A stretch of 64,000 bases of DNA from Paragonimus westermani (GCA_008508345.1 QNGE01000869.1:147819-211818), one strand, 5' to 3'. Numbered from the stretch's first letter, positions 46,001-55,701 are shown. The notes: generated by a model not told the origin, from the sequence alone. Program-made: numbers and translations.

Positions 46001-49000
46001 GCTATGGTGAGTTGCGGATCGAGCTACAGTACCTTCTAGTCAGGCTCATAGCTGTTATGACTGGAAAAAGTGAAACATCAGTGGTCGACATTGATGCCTA
46101 ACGGTTATCGGCAAATAGTTAATCAAAAACGAGTCCTAGTTTATACGTAAAACAGACGCCCGGAATGTTACTCGACATCTAACAAAAGTGGTATGTCTAA
46201 ATTCAAAATTTCAACGTTTAGATGTCCACACCTACAATTAAAATGAGAGTGAAAGTAAGGCAGTATCTGCAAGACAGTTTCCTCGCGGCTTACACTACTA
46301 TGATTCAATAACTGATAAATGCAACGACTATTATAGTAACAAATAATCTAAGTTCAAATAAGTATGACGAGTACAAACCAGTCATGCATTTTATAGTTCA
46401 CTGAACACAAAACTAAGTGAAACGATTAACAATGTGCACCTTTATAAAAAAAACCCGCTGTCAATCATGAATCAAAATCACCTTCTCTGATGCCGTTGAA
46501 CTGGGTAGATTCTTTGATGGCGTAGTATGAGCTGGCGAGAAGTTGGACGAAACAATAAACGGTGATTTGGGAGAAGTTTTCGGGTTCTCACATATGGATG
46601 TCGGTAAGAAGCCGCTGTTCATAACAGTGTTGCTCCTAGCAGTCGATTGACCTGCGGCGGTCGTATTATGTTGACTAAACGGAAAGTGTGTTCCGGTGTC
46701 GGTGAACGGGAGAGTAAGTGCAACAGAAACGTTTGGAAACGCCAGTTGATGACCATAATTATATGGCCATTTTTCTGACGAAGGTGCGCTGTCAGACGGT
46801 CGAGAATGATGGGCCAAATCACGAGACGGCGATGATGTTGACAAATGACTCCAACCTGCAGTGACGTAATCAAAATCGAAAAAAGTTAACAGTGCGCGAA
46901 CAAGCCGAATGGATAACCTAAACAAAAATAATCGCGTTGCTTGAATAGGCTGTCTAGTTTTCACAGTAACTGGTGTCAGGCTCCTTGGGATAGAAATTAA
47001 CAGATACATGGAAACAGTGAAAACTAACATCGGCAAACAAATAGCACACAAATGCGAAAATGTGAGGAGAAAGAAGTCAGAATAAAGATGAACTCGGAAG
47101 CAACACTATAATAAGGACAGTTAGAGAGATAAAGTTGATCGTAGCAACACTGTGCCAGTCAGTCCCATCTTTTACAACTCAGCCCCAGAGCTCCCTCGTC
47201 CCTTCCTTAGACCTAGAGTACGAGTTAATATAGGTGACTTCAATATTCGCACACTAAAACATATCGGTCAGCGGGCTGCTCTCGCACGAACGTCAGACTC
47301 TTTAAATGTTGATGTCTGCTGTATCTCGGAGACCAGAATCCAGGACAGTAGTCAATGTGTGGAACGAACAGCACCCGCATTGTCTACCCGATACTGGTTG
47401 TACACTTCGGGTGGTACCACGGCCGCCGTTACCGCTCAGGTTGGAGTTGGTGTAGTCCTCCGTACGACGGTCTCAGCTGCATTAGTAGATTGGATTCCTG
47501 TCAACAGTAGACTGTGCTGTCCGCCTGACAGGTTCTGTTAAGGGCAGTTGAAGACACAATACTTCCAGAAATCTTTTCATTGTGTCTGTTCACACTCCTA
47601 CTGACTGTAGTGACGTCGGCGTCAAGGACGCGTTTTACTCGGATCTGGCCGCTCTACTTCGGTCGACACGTGGCTTTGATATAGGCATTTTATCCGTAGA
47701 TATGGACGCTCAGGTCGGCCACCTTGGTGAGGCCGGATCTTATCTAGGCGGCAGGTTTGGGATAGCATCACATCGCCCAGATAACGGCAGGCGATTGTTG
47801 CGGCTGTGCGCTGGGCGCAAGCTGTTTTTAGCTTGCACTAGTTTTAAGCATCGTGCACGTCACTGTTATACTTGTCGTTTGCCTTCGAATCAGGCCTGGT
47901 CTCATATCGACCATATAGTTAGTTATTTAGTTATAGATGACGGGGTTCCATTCAAGATGTTCGATCTTGTTGCACCAAGTACGTTGTCGTTTTGTTCTTA
48001 CTTTTGCTAGGCAACGACCCCACCGATAGCAACGACTGGCTTTGCCATCCGTAAAGCATAAGTACCACACCAGCTTAGAAAGCTGCCCTAGTAGTTCTCA
48101 CTCCGAAGATCCTAACAGTTGCTGGACTCAAATCTCACAGGCCATTCGGGAAGTGGGTACTGTAGCATGCGGCACGGAGATCCATGGGTTGAACAGACAT
48201 TGGATCTCGGAGAAATCGCTGGAGTTGTTAAAAGCCAAACGGAACACTCCCGTTGGCAGTTCGTATAATAAGACTAGGAGAGATGTCCGCATAAAACCGA
48301 AACGTGGTCTAAAAGATGATCGCGGGGCTTGGTTAGTGGAAAAAGTCAACGGAATCGAAACCGTTTTTGCCTCAGGGAACACCGGTAAACTCTTTAAGCT
48401 GATCCGCGTCACTGATCCCAAGCGACCGTCTGCCAATGGAGGTATTAGCGAGACAGACGGCACACTCATCCATAACAAGTCCACAAGATTAGGGTGGTTG
48501 GTGAAACACATTGAGGGTCAGTTCAGCCGGCTTCCTGTTTCTACTGTGCTGCCGCCACAAACTGGTAATGTAGCACCGTGGTCAGTAGATTTGGAACCAC
48601 CCACAAAGACTGAGGTCCGCAATTGCATCCGGCTCTCAAACGTGATAGGGCTGCTAGTCCGGATGATCTCGTACCGGCATTTTTCAAATAAGGTGGGGAG
48701 ATGTTATCGGGGGCCCTGACTCAGTCGTCTCAACCTTTGTGGACGACGGAGACAATCCCTCTGTGCTGGGAGTTACGCGATAATCGTTCCTATATTCAAG
48801 AAATGTATCAGAGGCTCTTGCGAAAACCACTGGAGAATTAGTTTGACCCCAGTTATTACTAGGGTTCCGGAATCCATCACACTTCGTCGACTCACTGCAA
48901 TTCGGGAAGTAAACATTAGGGAAGAACAGGTAGGGTTTCGTCCTGGGCGGGGATGTAGATATCACATTTTTACTCTTCACCAAATTCTGGAGCAGCGTCA

Positions 49001-52000
49001 TGTATATCGTCGGCCAACAATTGTTGTATTTCTCGACTATCAAGGTGCGTTTGATTCAGTGGATCGATCTACACTTTCAGAGTCGTTTAAACGCAGGGGT
49101 GTATCGAACAAGTACGTGAACATACTGTCGGCGCTTTATTCGCATACTTCAGCTCAGGTTAGGGTTCACGGTGAACTATCTAACAGCCTCATCATCAGGA
49201 GCGAGGTGTGTCAAGGCTGTCCACTTTCACATTTTTCGTTTAATTCCGTCAAAGACGAAATAACGGAAGATTGTCTTCGGCACTCGCAAGATATCGGCGT
49301 GAACCTCCTACCTGGTGAAAGACTGGCTGATCTTGATTATGTTGACAACAAGGTGTTGCTGTTGGACAACTTTCGTGCAGCACAAACAATGCTGGACGCT
49401 GTTTCGTACTCCGCTAAGTACTTCGGGATGTGCTTTTCAGCCTCAACGTGCAAAGTGCTTCTGCAAAACCGCTGTGATTGCGTAAATTTGATGTTGGATA
49501 ATGAGTTTATGGTGGTTACTGACAGATTTGTGTACGTGAAAAGCTACACCAGCGATGGTGGAGGTGCGGTGAATGAAATAGCAGGGCGTATCACTAAAGC
49601 CAGAGTAATATCTGCCAATCTGGGGGCACCTCTGATTAAAAAGAGGTACCCCTCTGAGGCTCGAGGATCACGTATGTTAGGCGTCAGTGAGGTCTATGTT
49701 ACTTTACGGCATCGAAACAGTCGCTCAAGGTAGACGTGAACCGTCTTCAGGTACTTGACCACTGATGCCTGTGTTCAGTCGCCCGCATCGGGTGACACCA
49801 ACGAGTGAGCAACAAAGGAGTTAGGAAGCGAGTATTTGGTAGTGATTGTCAAGTGAATTCTTCTGTTCAATCCTTACACTGGCATAGACTTAGATGTCTA
49901 GGCCATAAATGTACTAAAGAGGTTAGCCAGTCGCCTGCCACGCCGAACACCCCCTGTCGATGCTGCGTCCGACCGGCTCAAAATGAGAGATGGACAGATG
50001 ATGATCTAGCGGGAAGAAATGAAGTTGATTATCTAAGAGTTGGCCACTGTAGGTCGGACTCGTCTCTGCAGTTAAGATCTTCGCTGGAGACCTTATGTTA
50101 CATGGCGGTCGACTGGGATCAGTGACGTGGACATTGTCGTTGTTCGGCCAAGTTGTCTGCGCACTTAATGACGCGACGCAGTAGATGTCTCAAGTAAACA
50201 CTCTTGTCGATGTCGCCATACTTCCAACTGTGGGTTGTTTGTTTGTTTGGAAGATGCCGACACTTTGGTGTTGCACGTTCGAGTACACACACAGCTGTTT
50301 AATAGTTGCCTCCCTTTCATCTACTTCTGTGTCTATGGCTTGCATTTCCTTCAACTGCATGAGAGCTGAGCATCCGCAAGAACCACTGGTATATTGTTGT
50401 ATTTGACGATGATGACAACGATAGTGATTATGCCAGTTATTTACACCGTAGAAGGCAGATACTCTCGGTGCCGCCGAATTCGTTGGCAATGACTTAACAC
50501 TCTCAATAAAGTCTAATCATCTACGTCTGTGGACGTTCAGGGTTTGAGTAAATGAACATGCATGGTTCGCACGCTCTGTCTTTTAACCTTCACCCAACCC
50601 ATCCTGGTATACTGACTGGTGTATGCGGTATAGTGCAAATATCGACAAGTAAAAACATCAATACATTCAATAACCTCTACCTCCGGTGAGCACGTCTCAT
50701 AGCGTTCAACGCCAGAGATGATCCAAGATGGCAAATGCTGCTCTAACCTCGGAAGTGCTGATTCAAAATTAATTTCGGACAGCCCATCATCAGCAGAGGC
50801 TGAAAAATGAGAGTAGATACTTGAGTGTTCCGTTTTGGACGGTTTATGCAAGTACTGCACAGGTTGGCTACCACGTAAAAATTACTGAAAGACTCAACCT
50901 AGAGGTAAAAGAAAATGGCAGCATACCGTACACTAAAAATGTTGAACAGCCAGCAGTTGATAGAAAGATACAGAACCAAAAAGTGTGGTAGTTGTTCTGT
51001 GAATTAAAGTGTATTACCTGGTGGAATGGCGGTGGAGTCCGGAAATAGGGCATTCGACTGACGTGAAAGCAACCCCATCAGATCGTGGTTAAACGTCGTT
51101 AAATCGCTAGCACAAACCCTACTGCCTATCGCAGATGAACTTAAGGGTGCGGTAACAATAGCAGCTGAACCCCCTCCATGTATTAACTGGCCCGATGATG
51201 AAGCCAACTGGCCACCGAGAGTGTTCTGAAAAGGTACAGTCCATGAGTTTGGAACAGACTGTGCAGGTAAGGGTCCGAAGTTTGGCAACTGGGTCGGCGT
51301 CAACGGAATATTTGGTCCGTAGAATTGCATTAATGGAGGAGAATAGGGAAGTTTGGAAAAATGAGCGTTCACTGCTGCAATAGCAGCAGAAGCCATTCCC
51401 TCTGGTAACCAACGTCGCAATTCACTGACAGTTAAGCTTAGTTCATGAATGGGTATTTGGAGTAGATTGATCGTATGAGCAAAGCTTTCCGGCAACGGAT
51501 TTGGTTGCACTGTCTCCTTATCCATCTTTTGCTGGCATTCCACAAATTTGTTCATAGTCTCAGTTAACTGTCTGCTCGTTTCACTGAGTTGTTTGGATAA
51601 TTGTTCGTTGAGCTGTCGACTACGAGACAACTCCGTTTTCGTCTCAGCCAGCTGGCAAGATAGTCCGTTAACTAGTGATTGCCAGTTGTTCATTAAACTC
51701 GCCATTAGGAGATCCTGAAAACAAATGAAAACGAAGAGGAATTACCAAGCCAGAATATATAGTATGCCTCTGAGAATACGAAGAACACATTCACGCTTAA
51801 AAAGACGTTCCCGCGGATGAGCAGGAATGTGACTAAGCCATTTATGGTAAATAAACAGAAACATGGGTACAGAAGTAAAGTCGAGTGCGAGTTTGAAACA
51901 TGAAAGCAAAATTTCCTCAAATAGCAAGCCAGTTGAAACGTACAGCCGGTGAATAAGTGAGGATGTATGTACCTGTAACTGGCCTAACAGAGCGAACTGG

Positions 52001-55000
52001 GTACTAGCATGTTCCCTTGAAAGATCACCACCCAGGTAGGTACTTGAGTGAACCGCAGGTGTGTTCTGTGGAACTTCGGAGACAGCGGCACCACGCCCAA
52101 AGCTTCGAAACCCTAATGTACCAGTAACGTAGCGAGGGTTACCAAGTGGTGTTGATCCACACAATGAACCCGGGTCATCCGCTACAGGCTCATTCACGTT
52201 GACAAATGAAGAATTGAAATTATTTTGCAAAAATTCTTGGGAGAACGAACTGTTGTTCATGTTTGGTTGTGCACTAAACGATGTGGCTTCTTCGTCACTC
52301 TGGGATGAATTCTGGTCAACATCGATCGGAGTGCACTGAGGAAAACAAGAATACAGAAACACTTAATACTAACGAACAAGTAACACAGCAACGAGACGCA
52401 TTACCGAAAACCCTGTTTAATAAACTATATAACGGAACAATTCATTTCACCATAAACGAACAAACTGGTGTCCTTTGCATCCTTTAAGGCGTATAGTGAC
52501 TTAGTGAGAAGTACTGGGTAAACCCATCGTAGTTATTTTGACCGGTTTCGTCAGCTTTTAGGTTACTAAACGTCTGCTGTCATGTTGACCGGATGCCAAC
52601 CAAGCTGCTTACATGTAAACCAAATAAGGTCCAGATTTGTGAAAGTAGGAATGAGTCAGTGGCTGTTCGGAACACGTACGGAGCTTGACGAGGGAAATTA
52701 GTAACCGGGAGGTCCCAAAAACAAGAATAACAATGGTAACCATTCCAGTCACCTGAATCAACTCAACAGCTACCTCGTATACGAACATATACACAAATGT
52801 TTCTCTAAGAAAGAGTGTGTTTCTAAAGAGACCACCCGTTCGGTCTTGTGGAGCTTCTATGCGAACCTACAACTCTACACAGACCACTAATACTCCGTAG
52901 AGATCCTCCATGGCGTTTATCGCACCAATTTTTAGGTCGTGATACCTACGCGAGACAGGTGGCCCGAAAGCCCGAGTTGTCCCACGTCACTACTAACATT
53001 GATTTATCGATCTATTGAAAAAAATGACACCCCCATCACTGGTATGTCGCAAACCACAGCGCACTAGTGGACTACGAGCATCCATCGACCTACATTCTAA
53101 TAAATTGCGATGAGATGAAAGAAACTGCGATTAGCGCTTCCGCATTGCTAATCAAAAGAACAAATTAGGTGGAGGGGCTTAAATAATGGAGAAAAGACCA
53201 AGCAATCTACTTACCAAATCGGATGTGGTACAGCCTCGCCCTAAAAAGCTACGCGCACGTTGTATATCATTCAAGGGATCAACAATTGTTGAGTTGTTCA
53301 AACTCCCGTCGACATCGTCCATGTCACTCATATCTTTGATGACCTGACTAGTTTCCGCGTAACGGACCATTAGGTTACCACAGAGACGGTAAACCTTACG
53401 AGGTAGGTCCAGACCATCCCGTTCCAACAGACGAATCAACAGACGTAGCAAGGCTTTTTGCTCGTTTGAGAAACATTTGCTCTCAACGAAACGTTCGTCC
53501 AGTTGTGACAACAAGTGACGTACGCCAAAGTTGCACCAAACTCGTATAATAGACCGTGGAGACTCCGCTCTCGGACACCGCACTCCTAACCACCAGTCGT
53601 AGATAGACGGCAGTGCGAACAGGGCGTGATAAGCCATCTGCGAATCGAGGCTGCTCATGGAGGACATACTGTGTCGAGGTGAATGTGGGCTAAAAGTGGA
53701 GTACACGGAAGTAGACATTCGAAGATAAACGTGGTAGCGCTAAAAGCAGATAAACAACGTACAGCGGTGCTACCCGAACATTTGCCAGGATGAACAATTA
53801 ACGGTACTGTCAACAATGCTCAACATTAAAACTTATAAGGTTAGTTCTTTACAGTGAAGTAACCTGGAATGACTATGAACGACGGGAAAAATGACGGCAA
53901 ATACCCTCAAATAGTACAGGAGTAAACACGTGCCAGACGAGTAAATGAGGCATTCATTCATTCATCCATTCATTAATAACGGTATTGAGTCTGGTAACAA
54001 GGTACTGTGGCTTGAACCGCCACTCTCCCCAACAGTGACGTGAAATGTCCTAGAAGAAAACGTCACCGAAAAGGTTAAGACCGGTTTCAAGAAGTGTAAA
54101 CGCAAGAACTGGAAATGGTATGAACACGGGTACATCATCGATTGTGGCACATTACCATCTCGGACTGCACCTCTAGGCAGCGATTCGAGTGATCCAGAGG
54201 ACAACAGACGGTCGGGTGACACCTTACTTTATTCAATGGGACCGTCAGGGGCTGCATATTTCATGATCACGTTACCGTTTGACCACCTACCTACAATCTC
54301 AATAGTACGAACGTAAGCGCGATGATGCGTTTAAATCTGTCCAAACGGTAAATTCACTCAGTTCGAACTGTTAGGCATAAAGGCATGTACTTTGTGAAAT
54401 GTCAACTGCGTTCAGTACAGTTATTGCAAAGAGAAAAATGGATGGCAGCGAAAACTACGCATACCTAGAATATTGCCATTTATCCGTAAAAATACCCATT
54501 GCTCCTGCACAAGTGGGCAGTGTGCGACTCTGAAACTTAGATATGGAACGTGGAGGCGGTGGTACTCCGAAAGTCTGGTATTGTAAGGCTGCCTGCCAGT
54601 AACCAGAAGCCCAATCTGCAATCTGGCGTCTACGTTCATGTGAGGTTTCCCGAAAAGCAACAAGAGTGAGCGAATGCGCAATACGAAATAGCAACGGAAC
54701 GGACAGGAGACCCGAGTGTTTGCCGAAACAACGTGCCGATCGTGCCTCCAGCCGAAGTTGGGTCAAACCGCATGGTAGAATACCCGGAGGCCGAGAAGGT
54801 CCTGATGCTCTGCTAGAGAAAAACGAAGGAATGATAATAAAAGCCAAGTCAGTTATTTGCCCTCTGCTTCGCAGGTATGTAAAACGAGGTTGTCCTTTGG
54901 AGATGAATAACACGAAAGCTTGGAATAACAGTAGTAGGTTCAAGATTCATGTGTCTGAGCGAATGAACAGTTTTCGCAATCTTAGTCTACAGGGAAAAAA

Positions 55001-55618
55001 CGCTGATGTTCAGGTTGGGAAGTTAATTGCTCAAGGTACGGAAGGCCTAAGTACAACGACGAAAGAAGCCAATGCTGTCAGGCAACACATAGCAAGGTAG
55101 CCATGTGATTAAATAAACAATTAAACAGACAAACGATAGCCTGAGCCAAAACGATAGTGATGGCCAATAAAGCAAGCAAATCAGATGAACCAAATAACTA
55201 CAAATATGAATGCGTACATCTGTGCGAAAACTCAAACAGTATATTTGGAAGCTAGTGCATAATAAACATCAAGCACAAACTCACTCAGTACCGATACGCA
55301 GCACACACTGTACGGCGGCTTCCCACCATTGTGTTTGAGTCTCACTTGGGAGAGACGTTTTTGAAATCAAGCAAAGTGGTAAGGTGAGCCAATCCAGTCC
55401 AAAACCGACATGAGTGGCACTGAGTGCAGAGTGGGCATGAGCGGAATTGGTGGACAGACTGCGAACAGCAACGTGTACCAAAGAGGCCAAGAGGAAGCAC
55501 CCCATATCCATCTGACATAGGTCACTCATAGAAATGCAATTCAAATTTTGGAAGTCACCGGAGCTGAATGGTAACGGCTTGGCAGTCACATCAAGATTCG
55601 GAAAAGCCGTGGACACAA
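36371..55618 (-). CDS. RANBP2: RANBP2/Nup358-like nucleoporin, partial (12 exons seen)
   Basis: RANBP2 is the main filament protein on the cytoplasmic side of the nuclear pore; it binds Ran-GTP and acts as a SUMO E3 ligase. Exons on the minus strand, 5' to 3': 55618-55285, 54812-54465, 53689-53215, 52335-51973, 51714-51018, 50799-50681, 46855-46482, 43947-43564, 42870-41137, 39484-39103, 37302-37070, 36742-36371, about 1938 codons. All junctions agree in phase except 50681 to 46855, where a small exon or another donor must be missing. Domain order: alpha-solenoid, coiled coil and FG-rich linker, Ran-binding domain 1, two RanBP2 zinc fingers, Ran-binding domain 2, an IR-like segment, Ran-binding domain 3. 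The N-terminal TPRs and the last part of domain 3 are not seen. No cyclophilin domain is found. The introns carry an antisense LINE and a Penelope fragment. Confidence 0.9.
36983..37030. repeat. (TA)24 microsatellite
   Basis: A 48-bp pure TA tract lies in the short intron between the two exons of Ran-binding domain 3. Its length is likely to vary between individuals. Confidence 0.95.
37070..37302 (-). CDS. RANBP2: RANBP2 exon: linker and start of Ran-binding domain 3
   Basis: Acceptor 'tttttgattag', donor AAG/GTGAGC. It encodes a Ser-rich linker ('SLSAGLSKDSKPVWATS'), an acidic stretch 'NAEENEENHDPHYEPVVSLP' and 'EIVK', which is the canonical opening of a Ran-binding domain. Confidence 0.88.
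37303..39102. other. RANBP2 intron
   Basis: This 1.8-kb intron contains a short (TC)n tract near 38530-38550. I see no other identified feature in it. Confidence 0.5.
39103..39484 (-). CDS. RANBP2: RANBP2 exon: IR-like SUMO-ligase segment and acidic/FG linker
   Basis: Acceptor ends CTCCAG, donor GTAAGT. It starts 'VSEEQLWRARRLLLPDEFYS'. Joined to the end of the previous exon ('SDEVLVVEKPLD'), it matches the human IR pattern in which a 'DDVLIV' SUMO-interacting core is followed by a basic helix and 'LPPTFF'. An acidic helix rich in Glu follows ('EEEAQEDALLEEAVRS'), then FG-like motifs 'LFGF' and 'PFG'. Confidence 0.82.
40028..40113. repeat. Direct repeat flanking Penelope-like fragment, copy 1
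   Basis: The core 'tttcaaatccacactaggatccgtt' type block is shared with 40608-40683 in the same orientation, with weaker similarity upstream ('acacactgagtagtg' against 'acacagagtgatggg'). Confidence 0.7.
40315..40572 (-). mobile_element. Penelope-like element fragment, GIY-YIG endonuclease
   Basis: The minus frame reads 'MLQPRGIQISHKPNSTLRLA', then 'SGVVYAIPCLGCDQKYMRET' and 'GKQLCTRVQEQRLAMRR'. This matches the endonuclease end of Penelope-like elements ('VVYAIPC..CD..YVGETGK.L..R..EH'). It belongs to a different subfamily from the 35-kb fragment. It lies in a RANBP2 intron, same strand, between two direct repeats. Confidence 0.8.
40608..40683. repeat. Direct repeat flanking Penelope-like fragment, copy 2
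   Basis: Partner of 40028-40113. Together the two bracket the endonuclease fragment, in the way Penelope 'pLTRs' do. A TA microsatellite (about 40682-40701) follows directly. Confidence 0.7.
41137..42870 (-). CDS. RANBP2: RANBP2 exon: Ran-binding domain 1 end, two zinc fingers, Ran-binding domain 2
   Basis: This is the largest exon, 578 codons, with acceptor 'tttctgactttcag' and donor GTGAGT. It starts 'VKKLCANHAITADLKVTP', the second half of Ran-binding domain 1. Two RanBP2-type zinc fingers follow: 'WNCSTCLLQNSADAVKCVAC' and 'WDCPVCLIHNGNSVQKCPAC', both with the W-x-C-x2-C-x3-N-x6-C-x2-C pattern. FG-type motifs come next ('LFGGF', 'FVFGQP', 'FSFNFGLPG'). Ran-binding domain 2 is whole: 'KLNFKPVLSIMPAKVTVCTG', 'MWRERGVGELKLL', 'CLMRRDHVLKVC', 'AVRFKTLEHARNFQDLF'. 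It contains a roughly 20-residue insertion rich in Asp, Ser and Thr before 'FAVRFK'. The exon ends in the SUMO-interacting-like 'SDEVLVVEKPLD'. Confidence 0.95.
42871..43563. other. RANBP2 intron with weak tRNA-like segment
   Basis: The minus strand near 43205-43220 reads 'cagtggcgcagtggcc', resembling a tRNA A box. No B box is found at the right distance, so the SINE origin is doubtful. Confidence 0.3.
43564..43947 (-). CDS. RANBP2: RANBP2 exon: Ran-binding domain 1, first part
   Basis: Acceptor 'tctttttacag', donor CAG/GTGGGC, 128 codons. It starts 'LSSTSVVGFGQSTLSMWKSD', then the domain: 'VDFKPVLERLPDLVDHQTGE', 'ARLYRYDKPSATWKTRGVGE' and 'YRLVMRRDQ'. It splices in phase to 'VKKLCANH' in the next exon. 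Confidence 0.93.
43948..46481. other. RANBP2 intron
   Basis: This 2.5-kb intron contains copy 2 of the 85-bp repeat (45992-46079) and a 10-base G run at 44941-44950. I see no exon in it. Confidence 0.5.
45992..46079 (+). repeat. 85-bp dispersed repeat, copy 2
   Basis: It begins 'cacgtcactgctatggtgag' and ends near 'agtgaaacatc'. It aligns end to end with 6862-6946. Confidence 0.7.
46482..46855 (-). CDS. RANBP2: RANBP2 exon: Ser/Thr/Pro-rich linker
   Basis: Acceptor 'gattacgtcactgcag', donor AAG/GTGATT. It encodes about 124 residues of disordered Ser, Thr, Pro and Asn-rich sequence ('WSHLSTSSPSRDLAHHS', 'SPKSPFIVSSNFSPAHT'). It enters in phase 1 and leaves in phase 0, joining cleanly to the Ran-binding domain 1 exon. 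Assignment rests on frame, splice sites and position, not on homology. Confidence 0.65.
47152..48010 (+). pseudogene. LINE apurinic endonuclease domain, frameshifted
   Basis: The frames contain 'IGDFNIRTLKHIGQRAALAR', 'VDVCCISETRIQD', 'GVGVVLRTTVSAALVDWIP', then after a frame break 'VSVHTPTDCSDVGVKDAFY', 'SVDMDAQVGHLGE' and 'WSHIDHIV'. These are the blocks of the exonuclease-endonuclease-phosphatase fold in RTE-type LINEs. The usual 'AGDFNAQ' block reads 'SVDMDAQ', losing the Asn of that active-site motif. Confidence 0.85.
48042..49733 (+). pseudogene. LINE reverse transcriptase, damaged active site
   Basis: ORF 48042-48719 holds the linker and ORF 48843-49733 the RT fingers and palm: 'REEQVGFRPGRGC', 'VVFLDYQGAFDSVDRSTLSE', 'SEVCQGCPLSHFSFNSV', 'LADLDYVDNKVLLLDNF'. 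A frame break lies between the two. The normal [FY]-x-D-D box reads YVDN, so the second catalytic Asp is Asn. The protein cannot be expected to polymerise. Confidence 0.9.
50681..50799 (-). CDS. RANBP2: RANBP2 short exon (donor uncertain)
   Basis: The acceptor 'ctcatttttcag' joins phase 1 of the previous exon. It encodes 'SADDGLSEINFESALPRLE' and 'HLPSWIISGVERYET'. The chosen donor GTAGAG gives phase 0, but the next recognised exon needs phase 1. Either another donor is used or a small exon was missed, possibly near the LINE insertion. Confidence 0.55.
51018..51714 (-). CDS. RANBP2: RANBP2 exon: coiled coil
   Basis: Acceptor 'tttgttttcag', donor GTAATA, phase 1. It begins 'DLLMASLMNNWQSLVNGL', followed by a heptad-like coiled coil ('ETKTELSRSRQLNEQLSKQL', 'SETSRQLTETMNKF'). 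A Pro/Ser/Phe-rich stretch follows. The position matches the short coiled coil after the alpha-solenoid of vertebrate RANBP2. Confidence 0.8.
51973..52335 (-). CDS. RANBP2: RANBP2 exon: acidic Ser-rich linker
   Basis: Acceptor 'tgttttcctcag', donor CAG/GTACAT, 121 codons. It begins 'CTPIDVDQNSSQSDEEATSF', where 'IDVD' followed by acidic serines resembles a SUMO-interacting or CK2-type motif. The rest is Asn/Ser/Gly-rich. Phases match on both sides. Confidence 0.78.
52336..53214. other. RANBP2 intron
   Basis: A 0.9-kb intron. No other feature is recognised in it. Confidence 0.5.
53215..53689 (-). CDS. RANBP2: RANBP2 exon: end of alpha-solenoid
   Basis: Acceptor 'tccacttttag' (53690), donor TTG/GTAAGT. 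This acceptor restores the phase left by the previous exon; the more upstream 'gcttttag' does not. It encodes helical repeats: 'MAYHALFALPSIYDWWLGVR', 'VRHLLSQLDERFVES', 'ALLRLLIRLLERDGLDLPRK'. It fits the last helices of the RANBP2 N-terminal solenoid, ending in an acidic linker 'MSDMDDVDGSLN'. Confidence 0.78.
53949..54042 (-). repeat. 85-bp dispersed repeat, copy 3, with (GAAT)n tail
   Basis: On the minus strand it reads 'cacgtcactgttggggagag' and later 'ccagactcaataccgttatt'. It ends in 'aatgaatggatgaatgaatg', a 4-bp microsatellite tail. It aligns with copies at 6862 and 45992. It lies in a RANBP2 intron. Confidence 0.7.
54465..54812 (-). CDS. RANBP2: RANBP2 exon: alpha-solenoid
   Basis: Acceptor 'gtttttctctag', donor AG/GTATGC. 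It reads 'RASGPSRPPGILPCGLTQLR', 'KHSGLLSVPLLFRIAHSL', 'RRQIADWASGYWQAALQY'. These follow the human pattern 'KLRLLVQHEI...KHGLQPALLVHWAECL...VHYWKKVLPLL'. The homology is clear by eye over about 60 residues. Confidence 0.85.
54813..55284. other. RANBP2 intron
   Basis: A 0.5-kb intron with GTGAGT and TCTCTAG borders. I see nothing else in it. Confidence 0.55.
55285..55618 (-). CDS. RANBP2: RANBP2 exon: alpha-solenoid (most 5' exon recognised)
   Basis: Donor GTGAGT; acceptor 'cctctgtttag' at 55619 is the likelier of two. It encodes 'GDFQNLNCISMSDLC', 'MGCFLLASLVHVAVRS', 'HVGFGLDWLTLPLC' and 'ETQTQWWEAAVQCVLRI'. This parallels the human 'RYDVGAI...LTWLGLQW...LPLPVCKQL...QKSWWDAVCTLI' run. The exons for the N-terminal TPR repeats must lie further 5', beyond Gypsy element B or outside the window. 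Confidence 0.85.
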
Positions 55619-55701
55619 CTAAACAGAGGAAGTTGCAGAGCGCACACTTAGGTTCAATGACAGTGACTACACAGTAAATCATGTACTATGTATATATGTA
55701 T

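Larger units (their letters stand above)
47152..50130 (+). mobile_element. RTE-like LINE, broken copy in RANBP2 intron (antisense)
   Basis: A LINE of about 3 kb lies on the strand opposite to RANBP2. In order it holds an AP-type endonuclease region (47152-48010) and reverse transcriptase (48042-49733), then a short 3' tail. Several frame breaks interrupt it. From 47986 to about 50078 it is the gap-free, almost identical reverse complement of 61908-64000. Exact element ends and target duplication could not be placed. Confidence 0.9.

Noticed and set aside
53179..53718. Minus-strand frame starting at ATG (53718) considered as a separate gene
   Set aside because: An acceptor at 53690 links it in phase to the RANBP2 solenoid exon at 54465, and a donor at its end links it to 52335.
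54666..55100. 144-codon plus-strand frame
   Set aside because: It is antisense to a well-supported RANBP2 solenoid exon and has no recognisable domain.
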